Part shown: positions 28,112 to 36,960 of the stretch, piece by piece
How the letters are laid out: each line of letters opens with the position of its first letter
Position numbering within the stretch: the first letter of the stretch is position 1
Source of the DNA: Fluviicola sp.
Lineage (GTDB): Bacteria > Bacteroidota > Bacteroidia > Flavobacteriales_D > Crocinitomicaceae
DNA: 64,000 nucleotides
Assembly (NCBI RefSeq): GCF_029266855.1
Contig: NZ_JAQSWB010000008.1
Span: forward strand, 1 to 64,000
Direction of reading: 5' to 3'
The notes under the pieces: model-generated
What the model was told of the DNA's origin: nothing
Databases searched by the model: none
What the model saw: only the letters and a program-made list of their open reading frames with translations
Translations under genes and position numbers: made by a program

Positions 28112-30007
28112 TTACGCAATTGTGCTATTTTTCTTCCATTTCAGGAACAAGATCATCCCGGTATGATCAGCACTTTTCCGGATAGAGTAAACCGCATTGA
28201 TTTTTTCGGCACGCTGCTCAATACTTTTTAAGCCATAGTGAAATTCGGGTTTTACCTCCGGATCGAAGCCAACACCAAAATCTTCAACGTACAATTCCAG
28301 GTAGTCGCCAGCCTCTTTCAAAGTTATTTCTACCTTCTCAGCTTTCGAATGCTTGTAAATGTTACTGATTCCTTCCTGAAAAATACGCATAACATGCAGA
28401 GAAACCCCAGGATCCAATCCGGTATTCAGTGACTCGCTATTTTCCATTTGAAGGTTAAATTTAACTTTTATGGAATTGTCTTCCAGCCATTTTTTTGCCA
28501 CGTTCTTCATCCGGCTCACTAAAACCTTCGAGGACATGTTTTCCGAGTGCAGTGCCCAAACCGTATCACGAAGTGAACTCATTGCCTCCTGGCTCATTAA
28601 AAAAGTGCGATTAATGCGTTCATTTTCTTTTTCATTGTGAGAAAGTAATTCCAGATTATTTACTACGAAACTCAGCTGCGATCCAACCAAATCGTGCAGA
28701 TCATAAGAAATCCGTTTGCGTTCTTCATTCGTTGCCTGAAACACCTGTTGCTGTGTGATCAATTCTTTTTTCAATGCGCGTCTTACGAAATAAAAGATCA
28801 AAGTGATCACGGTCAAAAACAAAAAAGCGACCAGAACGATCCAATAAGTATTTTCCAATTTCCGGCTCAATTGCTGTTCGCGCAATTCCGCATCCTTCTT
28901 TTTCCGGTAAAGTTCCGAGCGTTGTTTTTCTGATTTTATATCGTAAATAGCATTTGTTCTCGCGATCGTTTGATCCCGGAGTTCTCTGTAATATTTTCCA
29001 TGATAGATTTCATATTTTGTCCAGAAATCCTGTGCTTTTTTATTTTCTTTCCGATCCAGATAAATCAAACCGAGTGCTTTGGAAATTTTATACAATTGTT
29101 CGTTTGCCTGAAGTTTTTCTGCGAGGGGTAAGATTTCCAGCAGCAATTTCTCTTCCTGGACCTGATTTCCCTGATCCTTATAAACTCTTGCCCAATTAAG
29201 CAGAGTACTCAGATACAGGTATTCGTTACCAATTTCTTTGGCTAGGCGTGCGCCTTCGCTGTATGCTTCCTCAGACTCCTTGTATCTTTTAAGATCAGCC
29301 AAGATCATGGCCTTATTACACAAAATGATCCCCAAACCATATTTATTGGATGTTTTCCGGTATCCACTAATTGCCAATTCGGAGTAGTACATGCTGGAAT
29401 CTCTTTTTTCCAACATATTGAAAGCCGTAGCCATATTCGAATAAGCATCAAAAACCTGTGCTTTATCTTTCCCACGATGATAGGATGCAATGCTCTTCCG
29501 GTACCAAAACAAAGACGTCTGCGCTAAATTCAACTCCTGATAGAGCAAACCTAAATTATTCTGGGTTGCCCCCACACTTACGTAGTCGTCCATTTTCTCA
29601 AAGTACAATTTCGCTTTATGGAATGATTGAATTGCCCGTTTTAAATCGTTTTTATGCCAATAGATCAGTCCCAGGTTGTTCTGGCAGGAAGCAACTCCTT
29701 TGAAATAATCGATCCGTTTTGCAATGGCAAGTGCTTTTTGGTAATTGGCAATGGAGAGTTCTGTTTGCGAGAGCACATCATATGCAATTCCTATCCGGAT
29801 GTAGGCCCTGAGTTCACCGATGTAAAATTCACACTCGTTCGCCTGAACCGCTATTTTTTTGCATTCACTAATGGCCGCCTTCGGATCTTCATAGCACAGA
29901 TCCAGCACCTTATCGTTGCGCAGGTTTATGGCATTGGTATCGCATTGAGAATACCCCTTAAAAGAAGAAAGGTTCAGGAGTAAAGTAAGTAGCAGCAGTC
30001 GTTTCAT
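28112..30007 (-). CDS. TPR-repeat sensor histidine kinase (HisKA_3 type)
   Basis: Membrane sensor kinase of 631 residues from the ATG at 30007, which gives a signal peptide (MKRLLLLTLLLNLSSFKGYSQ); the frame is open further upstream into the previous gene. Periplasmic TPR array (about 40-370, repeats such as ASCQNNLGLIYWHKNDLKRAIQSFHKA), a coiled segment, a single TM helix near 400 (WIVLVAFLFLTVITLIFYFV), then the NarX/DegS-type dimerisation motif RKRISYDLHDLVGSQL with the phospho-accepting His. The HATPase domain has an N-box (GISNIYKHSKAE) and G box (VEDFGVGF). It sits 17 bp after the propeller gene and 36 bp before the cognate LuxR-type regulator. Confidence 0.92.
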   Translation of the reverse strand: MKRLLLLTLLLNLSSFKGYSQCDTNAINLRNDKVLDLCYEDPKAAISECKKIAVQANECEFYIGELRAYIRIGIAYDVLSQTELSIANYQKALAIAKRIDYFKGVASCQNNLGLIYWHKNDLKRAIQSFHKAKLYFEKMDDYVSVGATQNNLGLLYQELNLAQTSLFWYRKSIASYHRGKDKAQVFDAYSNMATAFNMLEKRDSSMYYSELAISGYRKTSNKYGLGIILCNKAMILADLKRYKESEEAYSEGARLAKEIGNEYLYLSTLLNWARVYKDQGNQVQEEKLLLEILPLAEKLQANEQLYKISKALGLIYLDRKENKKAQDFWTKYEIYHGKYYRELRDQTIARTNAIYDIKSEKQRSELYRKKKDAELREQQLSRKLENTYWIVLVAFLFLTVITLIFYFVRRALKKELITQQQVFQATNEERKRISYDLHDLVGSQLSFVVNNLELLSHNEKENERINRTFLMSQEAMSSLRDTVWALHSENMSSKVLVSRMKNVAKKWLEDNSIKVKFNLQMENSESLNTGLDPGVSLHVMRIFQEGISNIYKHSKAEKVEITLKEAGDYLELYVEDFGVGFDPEVKPEFHYGLKSIEQRAEKINAVYSIRKSADHTGMILFLKWKKNSTIA

Positions 30008-30024
30008 CCAATTGTTTTTTTTTA

Positions 30025-32166
30025 TTACTTGAGTTCCATTTTTTTGAGTCGCTTTCTCCGCTTGATATAGAGCAGTCCGAAGAACCCCACAAATATACCG
30101 GCAATGAACCAAACCAAGGTATCTTCATACCAGGAAGCTTTTATTTTAAAAGTTGTATTCACCGGTTCTGAAAAGCGTCCTGTTCCGGGATCAAAAAGTC
30201 TTAGTTCCAGGCTATAAGATCCGGAATTCAAATGCTCAAACGTCAATTTTGTTAAGCCCAACGAAGTGTTTGACCAATGGATCTGGTCTTTTTCATCGTT
30301 CCTAATAAGCCGGTACTGCAATTCATACGGGTGATTCCCCATTAATTCAACCAATTCGTAGGGGATATTTACTTCCGTATTTTCTGCTTCAAATTTGTTC
30401 GAGTTCTCTTTCTGATGATCTCCGCTTGGTTTTCCTAAAATAAAGGTCGGGAAATCCGTTTTCACCTTTTCCCATTTAAATTCGAAAAGGCCGAACTGTG
30501 TTGCAACGTAAACCTTATTATCCAGCACTACAAAATCCCGGAGAAACAAATCATTTAACCCGGAAAGTTCTTCCAGCCGTTCCAGGTTTCCATTCAATTT
30601 TTTGGTGCGATAGAGGGTTTTGTCCGAAAGAATGTAAAACTGGTCATTGTAAATTTTCAACTTCGAAACCAAGAGGTTACTGCCATTCTCACGAAAGTTT
30701 ACTTCGTGGATTACTTTCCCGTTCCTGATCGTAAAAATCTTATTTGCAGAACTGAGAACATACCATTTATGTTTGTGAAACAAGATCTGTGAAGGATCAA
30801 TATTCTCGTTAAAATAACGAATAGAATGGTATTCCAATGTATTGAGGTCCAATGTAAACAATCCGTCCAGGTTTGAAAATAAGACCTCAGTGGTATCAGC
30901 TTGTTCGAAAAGTTTTACCGGACTTTCCAGGATTACTTTCCGGGCAGATCCTTTTACCAGCTTTTCACGTAATTCCTTGCTGTTTTTTGCATCCAGGGTG
31001 AATAATCCTTTTGAGGTTACAAGCAGGTAATTCCCGGTATTCAGGGGAACTATTTTTTTCAGGAATTCATCCGCCAAAAAAACAGGCATTACAACCTTAT
31101 TAACTATCAGATTCTGCGGCTTAAGCTCATTCTTTTGAACAGCATTCCTTACTTTCCTGCCAAACTTATTTAAAACGATGAGTTCCGCAGCATTGGTTCT
31201 CGCAATGATTTCACCCTTGATCAGATCCAAAGAGTTGAATTCGACTGAATTCAGTAATTTGTATGAACCTGCAGGTATACAATACAATCCCTTTGATTTG
31301 GTACCAAGCCAAATATTTCCGTTCCGATCCTTGAAAACAGCAGTCACGTGTAATCCCACGATAATTGACTTCACGCGCATATCCCCGGCTTTCAGAACAA
31401 TCATTCCCGTTTCGGAAAGGAGGTATATTTTTTCATCAATCCGCACCACCTTTTGAATGGAATGGTTAAAAGCCCCCACTAGTTTGTTTAAGTTTTTGAA
31501 TCGTTTGTTGGAATATTGGAGTGAAATATTGGAATTCGGTCTTGCAGGAAATAGGATCAATTTGTTTTTTTCTCCCATCAGCCACCTTCCCGTCATTCCC
31601 GGAAGGGTTCTCGAAGCCTGGTCATTGATATCGACTAATTCATTATTTGACATTAAAGCAAAGCGTCCCTTATCGTTTTCACTGTAATCAATTAATTCCG
31701 ATCTTCCTTTCTCGTAAAATGGAATATTGGTCTTGGAAAGCAATGAAATCGGATTTACTTTGTACACATAAACGGCATCCGGACAAAGGATCTGCAAGTT
31801 TCCCTCCTGATTCTTTTCCAGGCGCAGGATCTGACTTTTAAGAGCCGGCAAAGTGATCAAAACGACCTCCTCCCCTTTTATTTCAAATAACTGCCCGGTT
31901 TTGTTCAAACCAAAGAATTTATTTTTCAGTTTCAGCAGCTGGATGATATCTTTGGAGTATAATTTTGATGAAGCAATTTGCTTCGACTGAAATCCGTTGA
32001 AGCTGAAAACACCTTTATCTGTACCAAGTATCAAACGCCCAAATGCATCCTGTTCGATCGCCGTGATGTGGTGATCTCTCAAAGAAGTCTGTACCGGATA
32101 ATAGTAAGGTCTTGTTTGAGCAAAAATAAGCGTTGTAAAGAGTAGAAAGATTGGTACTAATTTCAT
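30025..32166 (-). CDS. Two-component-type beta-propeller/Y_Y_Y sensor protein lacking a kinase domain
   Basis: Predicted inner-membrane protein of 713 residues whose bulk is periplasmic. Signal peptide (1-16, LIFAQ), then regulator-propeller repeats (IEQDAFGRLILGTDKGVFSFNG, KDRNGNIWLGTKSKGLYCIP). A Y_Y_Y-like Ig domain follows (about 600-680, YELQYRLIRNDEKDQIHWSNTS, KLTFEHLNSGSYSLELR), then one TM helix (LVWFIAGIFVGFFGLLYI) and a short basic tail ending KKMELK. In many Bacteroidota sensors this arrangement continues into HisKA/HATPase domains; here the protein stops right after the membrane. The kinase is encoded 17 bp downstream as a separate TPR protein. I infer a split receptor in which this protein senses ligand and the TPR kinase signals. 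Confidence 0.85.
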   Translation of the reverse strand: MKLVPIFLLFTTLIFAQTRPYYYPVQTSLRDHHITAIEQDAFGRLILGTDKGVFSFNGFQSKQIASSKLYSKDIIQLLKLKNKFFGLNKTGQLFEIKGEEVVLITLPALKSQILRLEKNQEGNLQILCPDAVYVYKVNPISLLSKTNIPFYEKGRSELIDYSENDKGRFALMSNNELVDINDQASRTLPGMTGRWLMGEKNKLILFPARPNSNISLQYSNKRFKNLNKLVGAFNHSIQKVVRIDEKIYLLSETGMIVLKAGDMRVKSIIVGLHVTAVFKDRNGNIWLGTKSKGLYCIPAGSYKLLNSVEFNSLDLIKGEIIARTNAAELIVLNKFGRKVRNAVQKNELKPQNLIVNKVVMPVFLADEFLKKIVPLNTGNYLLVTSKGLFTLDAKNSKELREKLVKGSARKVILESPVKLFEQADTTEVLFSNLDGLFTLDLNTLEYHSIRYFNENIDPSQILFHKHKWYVLSSANKIFTIRNGKVIHEVNFRENGSNLLVSKLKIYNDQFYILSDKTLYRTKKLNGNLERLEELSGLNDLFLRDFVVLDNKVYVATQFGLFEFKWEKVKTDFPTFILGKPSGDHQKENSNKFEAENTEVNIPYELVELMGNHPYELQYRLIRNDEKDQIHWSNTSLGLTKLTFEHLNSGSYSLELRLFDPGTGRFSEPVNTTFKIKASWYEDTLVWFIAGIFVGFFGLLYIKRRKRLKKMELK

Positions 32167-32220
32167 ATAACAAACACAGTTTTTTCTAAGTTAAGATTCT
32201 TTTTACGTTTTACTGATCGG

Positions 32221-32937
32221 TTATTTCCCTTTTGTTTTTCCGGTTCTCATTTCCGTTTCAAACCATTGCCACAACTTATCATCAGGCACTGGCGCCGTTA
32301 CTTTCACCGGTTCTTTGGATGTCGGATGTTCAAATTCCAATTCTCTCGAATGCAAATAAATGGAACCATCCGGATTGGAGCGTTTGGCACCGTATTTCAG
32401 ATCGCCTTTAATGATACAGCCGATGGCAGACAATTGCGCCCGGATCTGGTGATGTCTACCGGTTTCCAATTCCACTTCCAGTAAGGTATAATTGTCGGAA
32501 CTCAGTAATAAGCGGTATTTCAATCTTGCTTCTTTCGAATTTTTACGTGCTTCGCTGTAAGCGTAAGTCTTGTTTTGCTTTTCGTTCCGTTCCAAATGAT
32601 GGATCAGCGAACCCGATTTTTCCTTCGGTGCTTTTTCCACCACTGCCCAATAGATTTTCCGCGGATGTTTTTCTGCAAAAAGTTTATTCATACGGGTCAG
32701 GGCCTTACTTGTACGGGCAAAAACAATTCCGCCCGAAACCGGTCGGTCCAAACGATGGATCAAGCCACAAAAAACGTTCCCAGGCTTTTCAAATTTATGA
32801 CGGATGTATTCGCGTACTTTTTCTACCAGGGGAAAATCACCGGAAATATCTCCCTGCACATTTTCGCCTGCGTGTTTATTGACCACAATCAGGTGGTTGT
32901 CTTCATACAAAACATCTTCCGGACGGATTTGTTCCAT
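32221..32937 (-). CDS. RluA-family RNA pseudouridine synthase
   Basis: Cytosolic enzyme of 238 residues that isomerises uridine to pseudouridine in rRNA or tRNA. The catalytic motif HRLDRPVSGG is at residues 61-70 (Asp64). It also has the conserved ETGRHHQIRAQLS and GDLKYGAKR segments. There is no N-terminal S4 domain, so it is a short RluA/RluC/D-like form. The target position cannot be assigned from sequence. It starts 3 bp after the panB stop, so the two form an operon, a neighbour arrangement that is probably only transcriptional. Confidence 0.9.
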   Translation of the reverse strand: MEQIRPEDVLYEDNHLIVVNKHAGENVQGDISGDFPLVEKVREYIRHKFEKPGNVFCGLIHRLDRPVSGGIVFARTSKALTRMNKLFAEKHPRKIYWAVVEKAPKEKSGSLIHHLERNEKQNKTYAYSEARKNSKEARLKYRLLLSSDNYTLLEVELETGRHHQIRAQLSAIGCIIKGDLKYGAKRSNPDGSIYLHSRELEFEHPTSKEPVKVTAPVPDDKLWQWFETEMRTGKTKGK

Positions 32938-32940
32938 GAA

Positions 32941-33756
32941 TCAGTATTGTTCGTTTTGGTTCGGAAAATCTCCGCTTCTTACGTCCTTGATATAGTTTTG
33001 AAATGCTTCCAGCATGACATCATACAGGTTTGCATACTTACGCAGGAAGCGCGGAGAGAACTCATTGTTAATTCCAAGCATGTCGTGAACAACCAATACC
33101 TGGCCGTCTACCCCATTTCCTGCCCCGATTCCAATAATGGGAATAGAAACAGATTTTGCTACCTGTTCTGCCAGTGCCGCAGGAATCTTTTCCAAAACAA
33201 TTGCAAAACATCCGGCTTCTTCCAAGGCTTTCGCATCTTCCACCAGGCGCTGTGCCTCTGCTTCTTCTTTTGCACGAACTACGTAGGTACCAAATTTATA
33301 AATGGATTGCGGAGTCAGGCCTAAATGTCCCATAACAGGAATTCCGGCTGTCAAAATACGCTTAATCGATTCAATGATTTCAATTCCTCCTTCCAGTTTC
33401 ACACCGTGTCCACCTGATTCTTTCATAATACGGATGGCATTTGACAATGCTTCTTTGGAATTTCCCTGGTAGGAACCGAATGGCATATCCACTACAACCA
33501 AAGCTCTTTCGACTGCACGAACTACGGATCCGGCGTGGTAAATCATCTGATCCAGGGTAATCGGAAGAGTGGTTTCATGTCCGGCCATGACATTGGAAGC
33601 GGAATCGCCTACTAAAATGATATCAATCCCGGCAGTATCAATGATTCTTGCCATGGAAAAATCATAACCGGTAAGCATGGAGATTTTCGCTCCGGAATTT
33701 TTCATTTCTTGTAAAACGTTTGTTGTAACGCGTTTTACATTTTTGTGCACAGACAT
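32941..33756 (-). CDS. panB: 3-methyl-2-oxobutanoate hydroxymethyltransferase (PanB)
   Basis: First committed enzyme of pantothenate synthesis, transferring a hydroxymethyl group from 5,10-methylene-tetrahydrofolate to 2-oxoisovalerate. 271 residues, typical length. Family motifs are [25 protein letters not shown] (Mg-binding Asp), [23 protein letters not shown] and the C-terminal [20 protein letters not shown]. No panC or panD is in view. First gene of the panB-rluA pair. A perfect TAACTTTG promoter box lies 20 bp upstream and a word repeat covers the -33 region. Confidence 0.97.
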   Translation of the reverse strand: MSVHKNVKRVTTNVLQEMKNSGAKISMLTGYDFSMARIIDTAGIDIILVGDSASNVMAGHETTLPITLDQMIYHAGSVVRAVERALVVVDMPFGSYQGNSKEALSNAIRIMKESGGHGVKLEGGIEIIESIKRILTAGIPVMGHLGLTPQSIYKFGTYVVRAKEEAEAQRLVEDAKALEEAGCFAIVLEKIPAALAEQVAKSVSIPIIGIGAGNGVDGQVLVVHDMLGINNEFSPRFLRKYANLYDVMLEAFQNYIKDVRSGDFPNQNEQY

Positions 33757-33776
33757 GAGCTTTTGTTTTAATCTAG

Positions 33777-33784
33777 CAAAGTTA
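33777..33784 (-). promoter_or_regulatory. panB -7 promoter box (TAACTTTG)
   Basis: Perfect TANNTTTG on the minus strand, 20 bp before the panB ATG. The AATTACGAATT-word repeat begins 3 bp upstream of it. Confidence 0.5.
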
Positions 33785-33787
33785 GTT

Positions 33788-33825
33788 AATTACGGATTAC
33801 GAATGCCGAATTACGAATGGGAATT
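33788..33825. repeat. AATTACGAATT-word repeat, copy 2
   Basis: Two to three reiterations of ATTACGAAT separated by GCCG. Positions 33796-33818 are identical over 23 bp to 36937-36959. It sits in the upstream region of panB. The rest of the 374-bp gap (33757-34130) holds a TTTGGC/GCCAAA hairpin at 33870-33886 and no convincing gene. Confidence 0.7.
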
Positions 33826-34130
33826 GTGGCTTAGAGATCGTTTCTTCACATCTCACGCAAATTCGCAAATTTGGCAGTTTGCCAAATGGCAAAACACAAA
33901 ACACCCCCTGGGCAAAATAAACAGATATCTATTCGTAAATTTTGAGAGTGATTTGTTCGGTTGTCAAAATACATCTAAAACAGCGCTACCCCTTCCACAT
34001 AGCACTTTGTCTTCGCATTAAAGAAAAAAAAGAGTTGAGTTACTTTTGTTTTGGGATAATAGAAACGATCCAAAGATGATTAAGCAAGTCTGAACCCAAA
34101 GTTAAAATGGGTGCAGATTTTGAATATTCC

Positions 34131-34787
34131 CTACTTTCCTGGTCTTACTTTGTAAACTTTGGAGTTAACAATCACTGTTTCAGGAAGTAATTTTGATAGT
34201 GGGATTTCAGCACCTTCAGTATTCAGAAAAGTAACCATTTTTATATATAAGTTGTTGATGTAACTATTATGCAGACAAAGATCATTTAGAAAATACATTG
34301 GTTTATAAATCATAAGAGATGAATCCTGTGCATATGCGCTGAGTACTATTTGTTTGGAAAGAGGCCTTTTAACTTTAATAAAATGAGAACGTTTATTATT
34401 ATCCTCTCTGGAAGGAGTTATTATCCGGGTTGGATATTTCAATCCGTTAACAATGAATTTCAAGCTATCCAGATGAGTCCATCCCGAACCAGTAGGAGCT
34501 GCTATAAATAATTCAATTTCCAATGAGTCATCGTGCAAGTTTTCTGATCGTGTAAATTCCAACTTGGTTATGTAATGAAATCCTGCAGAAATATCGGAAA
34601 AATAGAATGTATCTGCTTTGATCTTATAAAATCCTGTTTTGTATGTATCTTCATATCGAGGCTCATGATCAATTTTAAGTATGCAAACGGAATCATCCAC
34701 AATCGTTAATTCTGAAGTAAACTTATCCTGGGATATCGAGTAAAAAACACTGAAAACCAATAATATCGATAGATAAAATTTATACAT
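34131..34787 (-). CDS. Hypothetical secreted protein
   Basis: 218 residues with a signal peptide (MYKFYLSILLVFSVFYSISQ, residues 1-20). The rest alternates strand-like segments and has no motif that I recognise (SAGFHYITKLEFTRSENLHDD, LPETVIVNSKVYKVRPGK at the C-terminus). No lipobox, no T9SS sorting domain and no transmembrane segment, so it is probably periplasmic. It stands alone between panB and the dciA-recF operon; about 145 bp without other features separate it from dciA. A TATCTTTA promoter-like box occurs upstream on the same strand. Lower GC than its housekeeping neighbours suggests an accessory gene. Confidence 0.6.
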   Translation of the reverse strand: MYKFYLSILLVFSVFYSISQDKFTSELTIVDDSVCILKIDHEPRYEDTYKTGFYKIKADTFYFSDISAGFHYITKLEFTRSENLHDDSLEIELFIAAPTGSGWTHLDSLKFIVNGLKYPTRIITPSREDNNKRSHFIKVKRPLSKQIVLSAYAQDSSLMIYKPMYFLNDLCLHNSYINNLYIKMVTFLNTEGAEIPLSKLLPETVIVNSKVYKVRPGK

Positions 34788-34935
34788 GATGAAAAAAACA
34801 ATAAAATAAGGTTAAAGATACTATCAAATAATAGATAGACCAGATAAAAAACGACCAGGGCAAATTCAATCTTGGATTAATTTTAACTACAGCTTCGTTC
34901 CAACTGTATTTTGCTCAAGGTATCAAAATTTTTAA

Positions 34936-35247
34936 TCACTCGAACCACACGTCGTGGATAATCTTTTTACCGGCGGTTTGATTCACGCGTTCAATGATGA
35001 TTTGCTTTCCATGAGCCAATTCATCGCGCATGACGGAGGAATTTAGTCTTATAATCAAAACTCCCAGGCGAATCTGAAGATTGGTAGTCCGTGTTGCAAC
35101 GGCTTTTCCCATCATTTCTTCCCATTTGCTTAAAACTTCCATTTCGGTCATTTTTCCCTGCAATTGGTAGGCACTCATGAGTTTATCCACCAACTCTTTC
35201 ATAGGTTGTGCATTCCCTGATCTTTTACGTTCGTCCCATTCACTCAT
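34936..35247 (-). CDS. DUF721 protein, DciA-like helicase operator
   Basis: Small protein of 103 residues of the DUF721 family, whose best-known member DciA assists loading of replicative helicase DnaB. The fold signature is visible as VLSKWEEMMGKAVATRTTNLQIRLGVLIIRLNSSVMRDEL, the usual KH-like core with the W-(x)-(x)-(x)-G pattern. The C-terminal half is short compared with actinobacterial members. Its ATG overlaps the recF stop by 4 bp (ATGA), so the two are translationally coupled, which fits a replication or repair role. The specific DciA function is inferred from family only. Confidence 0.8.
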   Translation of the reverse strand: MSEWDERKRSGNAQPMKELVDKLMSAYQLQGKMTEMEVLSKWEEMMGKAVATRTTNLQIRLGVLIIRLNSSVMRDELAHGKQIIIERVNQTAGKKIIHDVWFE

Positions 35248-36338
35248 ACCAATTCGGAATTAAAGCTGATAATATTCGGTTTCACTTGAATTGTTTCAAA
35301 AATAGCTGAAACCCTGTTTTCATCGGTATCTGTTACCAAAACCTGTCCGAAGGTGTTCTTAGAAACCAATTCCATTAATTGCGCTACACGCAGGTTATCC
35401 AATTTATCGAAGATATCGTCCAGCAATAAGATCGGAGTTTGTTTCAAGCGTTCTTTCAGCCAGTCGAATTGTGCCAAACGCAAAGCAATCAGGAAGCTTT
35501 TTTGCTGTCCCTGCGAGCCAAAGCGTTTGATCGGTAAACCTTCAATTAAAAAAGTAATATCGTCCTTATGAATTCCCACCGAGGTATAATGAACGCGCAT
35601 ATCTTTCGGGTAAGCTTGTTGAATGAGGGTTCTGAAATCCGTTTCGGCAAGTTTGGATTCATAACTCAGGGAAACAGCTTCCTGCTCCTGCGAGATCCAT
35701 TTGTAGTAATGCTGAAATAAGGGAATAAAGGCTTCGATGAATGAAACCCGTTTGTTATAAATTGCTGTTCCGTAACGAATCAGCTGTTCATCCCAGATCT
35801 CGATGGCTTCGCGCTCAAAGAACCCGTTTTCGAATTGCAATTTCAATAAGGCATTTCGCTGGTCCAGTACTTTGTTGTAGCGCTGCAGATCACTCAGGTA
35901 TTCATGGTCGAATTGCGAAATGATGCCATCCATCCAGCGTCTTCGCACTTCACTTCCTTCAGAGATCAGGTCCGTGTCATAAGGAGAAATCATCACTACC
36001 GGGAAATTCCCGATGTGATCCGCCAGGCGGTCGTATTCCTTTTTGTTCTTCTTGAAAACCTTTTTTGAACCAGCTTTTACACCGCAATAGAGGTTGAAGG
36101 GTTGTTCATCTTTCATCCAACATCCCTGAATGACAAAAAATTGTTCGTTGAAACGGATATTTTGCCGGTCAGTCGGATTTAAATACGAACGACACATACT
36201 CAGGTAATGAACAGCATCGAGCACATTCGTTTTCCCCGAACCGTTTTTCCCCACAATACAATTGACCCCAGCTTCAAACTGAAATTCAGCTTCGCTGTGA
36301 TTGCGAAAATTGACTAAAGAAAGGGATTCGACGAACAT
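35244..36338 (-). CDS. recF: DNA replication/repair protein RecF
   Basis: SMC-like ATPase of 364 residues that helps load RecA at gaps through RecR. Walker A GKNGSGKT at residues 30-37, signature motif FGSQGQQKSFLIALRLAQ (about 275-290) and Walker B ILLLDDIFDKLD (about 300-311). The N-terminus FVESLSLVNFRNHSEAEF matches family starts. It overlaps the downstream DUF721 gene. A perfect TAATTTTG box (36343-36350) lies only 5 bp before the ATG inside an AATTACGAATT-word repeat. If it is used, the transcript would be nearly leaderless. Confidence 0.96.
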   Translation of the reverse strand: MFVESLSLVNFRNHSEAEFQFEAGVNCIVGKNGSGKTNVLDAVHYLSMCRSYLNPTDRQNIRFNEQFFVIQGCWMKDEQPFNLYCGVKAGSKKVFKKNKKEYDRLADHIGNFPVVMISPYDTDLISEGSEVRRRWMDGIISQFDHEYLSDLQRYNKVLDQRNALLKLQFENGFFEREAIEIWDEQLIRYGTAIYNKRVSFIEAFIPLFQHYYKWISQEQEAVSLSYESKLAETDFRTLIQQAYPKDMRVHYTSVGIHKDDITFLIEGLPIKRFGSQGQQKSFLIALRLAQFDWLKERLKQTPILLLDDIFDKLDNLRVAQLMELVSKNTFGQVLVTDTDENRVSAIFETIQVKPNIISFNSELV

Positions 36339-36342
36339 CTTA

Positions 36343-36350
36343 CAAAATTA
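36343..36350 (-). promoter_or_regulatory. Possible recF -7 box (TAATTTTG) within word repeat
   Basis: Perfect TANNTTTG on the minus strand, but only 4 bp before the recF ATG. It would imply a leaderless message, so use is uncertain. Confidence 0.3.
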
Positions 36351-36380
36351 CGAATTCCCAATACCGAATTACGAATTGAG
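36346..36380. repeat. AATTACGAATT-word repeat, copy 3
   Basis: AATTACGAATT, a CCCAATA spacer, then CCGAATTACGAATT. It occupies the divergent gap between recF (minus) and the NTF2-like gene (plus). Confidence 0.65.
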
Positions 36381-36448
36381 AAGTTAAATTATTAATGAAG
36401 AGATTCATTTATCAAGTAAATTGTACTTTTAAGTATCAATTCAAGTGC

Positions 36449-36937
36449 ATGTTTAAACTTTTCCTGATCATTTCTTTTTTGGCGACAACGAATATAATTT
36501 CAGCTCAAGCTGAAAAGAGTTCAGAGTTGTATCTTACTATTCTTTCGAAAGACAGCTTACTATTTAATATTGGTTTCAACACTTGTGATATTACTCAATT
36601 TGACTCCCTGCTTAGTGAAGATTTTGAATTCTTCCACGACACAGACAGTATCTCTTACCGAAAAGAGTTTCTGGATGGAATCCGAAAGGGTTTGTGCAAA
36701 TCACCAGCTACGTATCAATCGCGAAGAGAATTGATTGCAGGAAGTACGGAAGTTTTTCCGCTTTACAAAAAAGGAAAACTATACGGGGCAATTCAGCACG
36801 GCCGGCATAACTTTTATGAAAATCTGAAAGGAAAGCCGGAACGATTCGCAAGTACAGCCCGATTCACTCACGTTTGGCTTCTTGAAAACGGAGTTTGGAA
36901 ATTGAATAAAGGTTTGAGTTACGATCACCAAAATTAA
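36449..36937 (+). CDS. Exported NTF2-like (DUF4440-type) protein
   Basis: 162 residues from the ATG at 36449, chosen because it gives a signal peptide (MFKLFLIISFLATTNIISAQ). The frame is open to 36395, and a TACTTTTA promoter-like box at 36424-36431 falls between the two. The body has the SnoaL/NTF2-like pattern of cone-fold proteins: an early helix with CDITQFDSLLSEDFEFFHD, then YRKEFLDGI, and a terminal strand pair RFTHVWLLENGVWKLNKGLSYDH. These domains bind small ligands or are catalytic; none can be assigned here. Its stop codon lies at the edge of a word repeat that also contains the next gene's start. Confidence 0.7.
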   Translation: MFKLFLIISFLATTNIISAQAEKSSELYLTILSKDSLLFNIGFNTCDITQFDSLLSEDFEFFHDTDSISYRKEFLDGIRKGLCKSPATYQSRRELIAGSTEVFPLYKKGKLYGAIQHGRHNFYENLKGKPERFASTARFTHVWLLENGVWKLNKGLSYDHQN

Positions 36938-36960
36938 TTACGAATGCCGAATTACGAATT
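36935..36960. repeat. AATTACGAATT-word repeat, copy 4, containing a start codon
   Basis: 23 bp (36937-36959) are identical to 33796-33818. The repeat spans the TAA of the preceding gene (36935-36937) and the ATG of the next (36944), so it encodes residues MPNYE of that protein. Confidence 0.75.

Noticed and set aside
33677-34021. 114-codon open frame across panB's 5' end and the following gap
   Set aside because: Its first part is antisense to panB and its middle is the word repeat (MPNYE-like residues come from it). No family pattern, so treated as chance.
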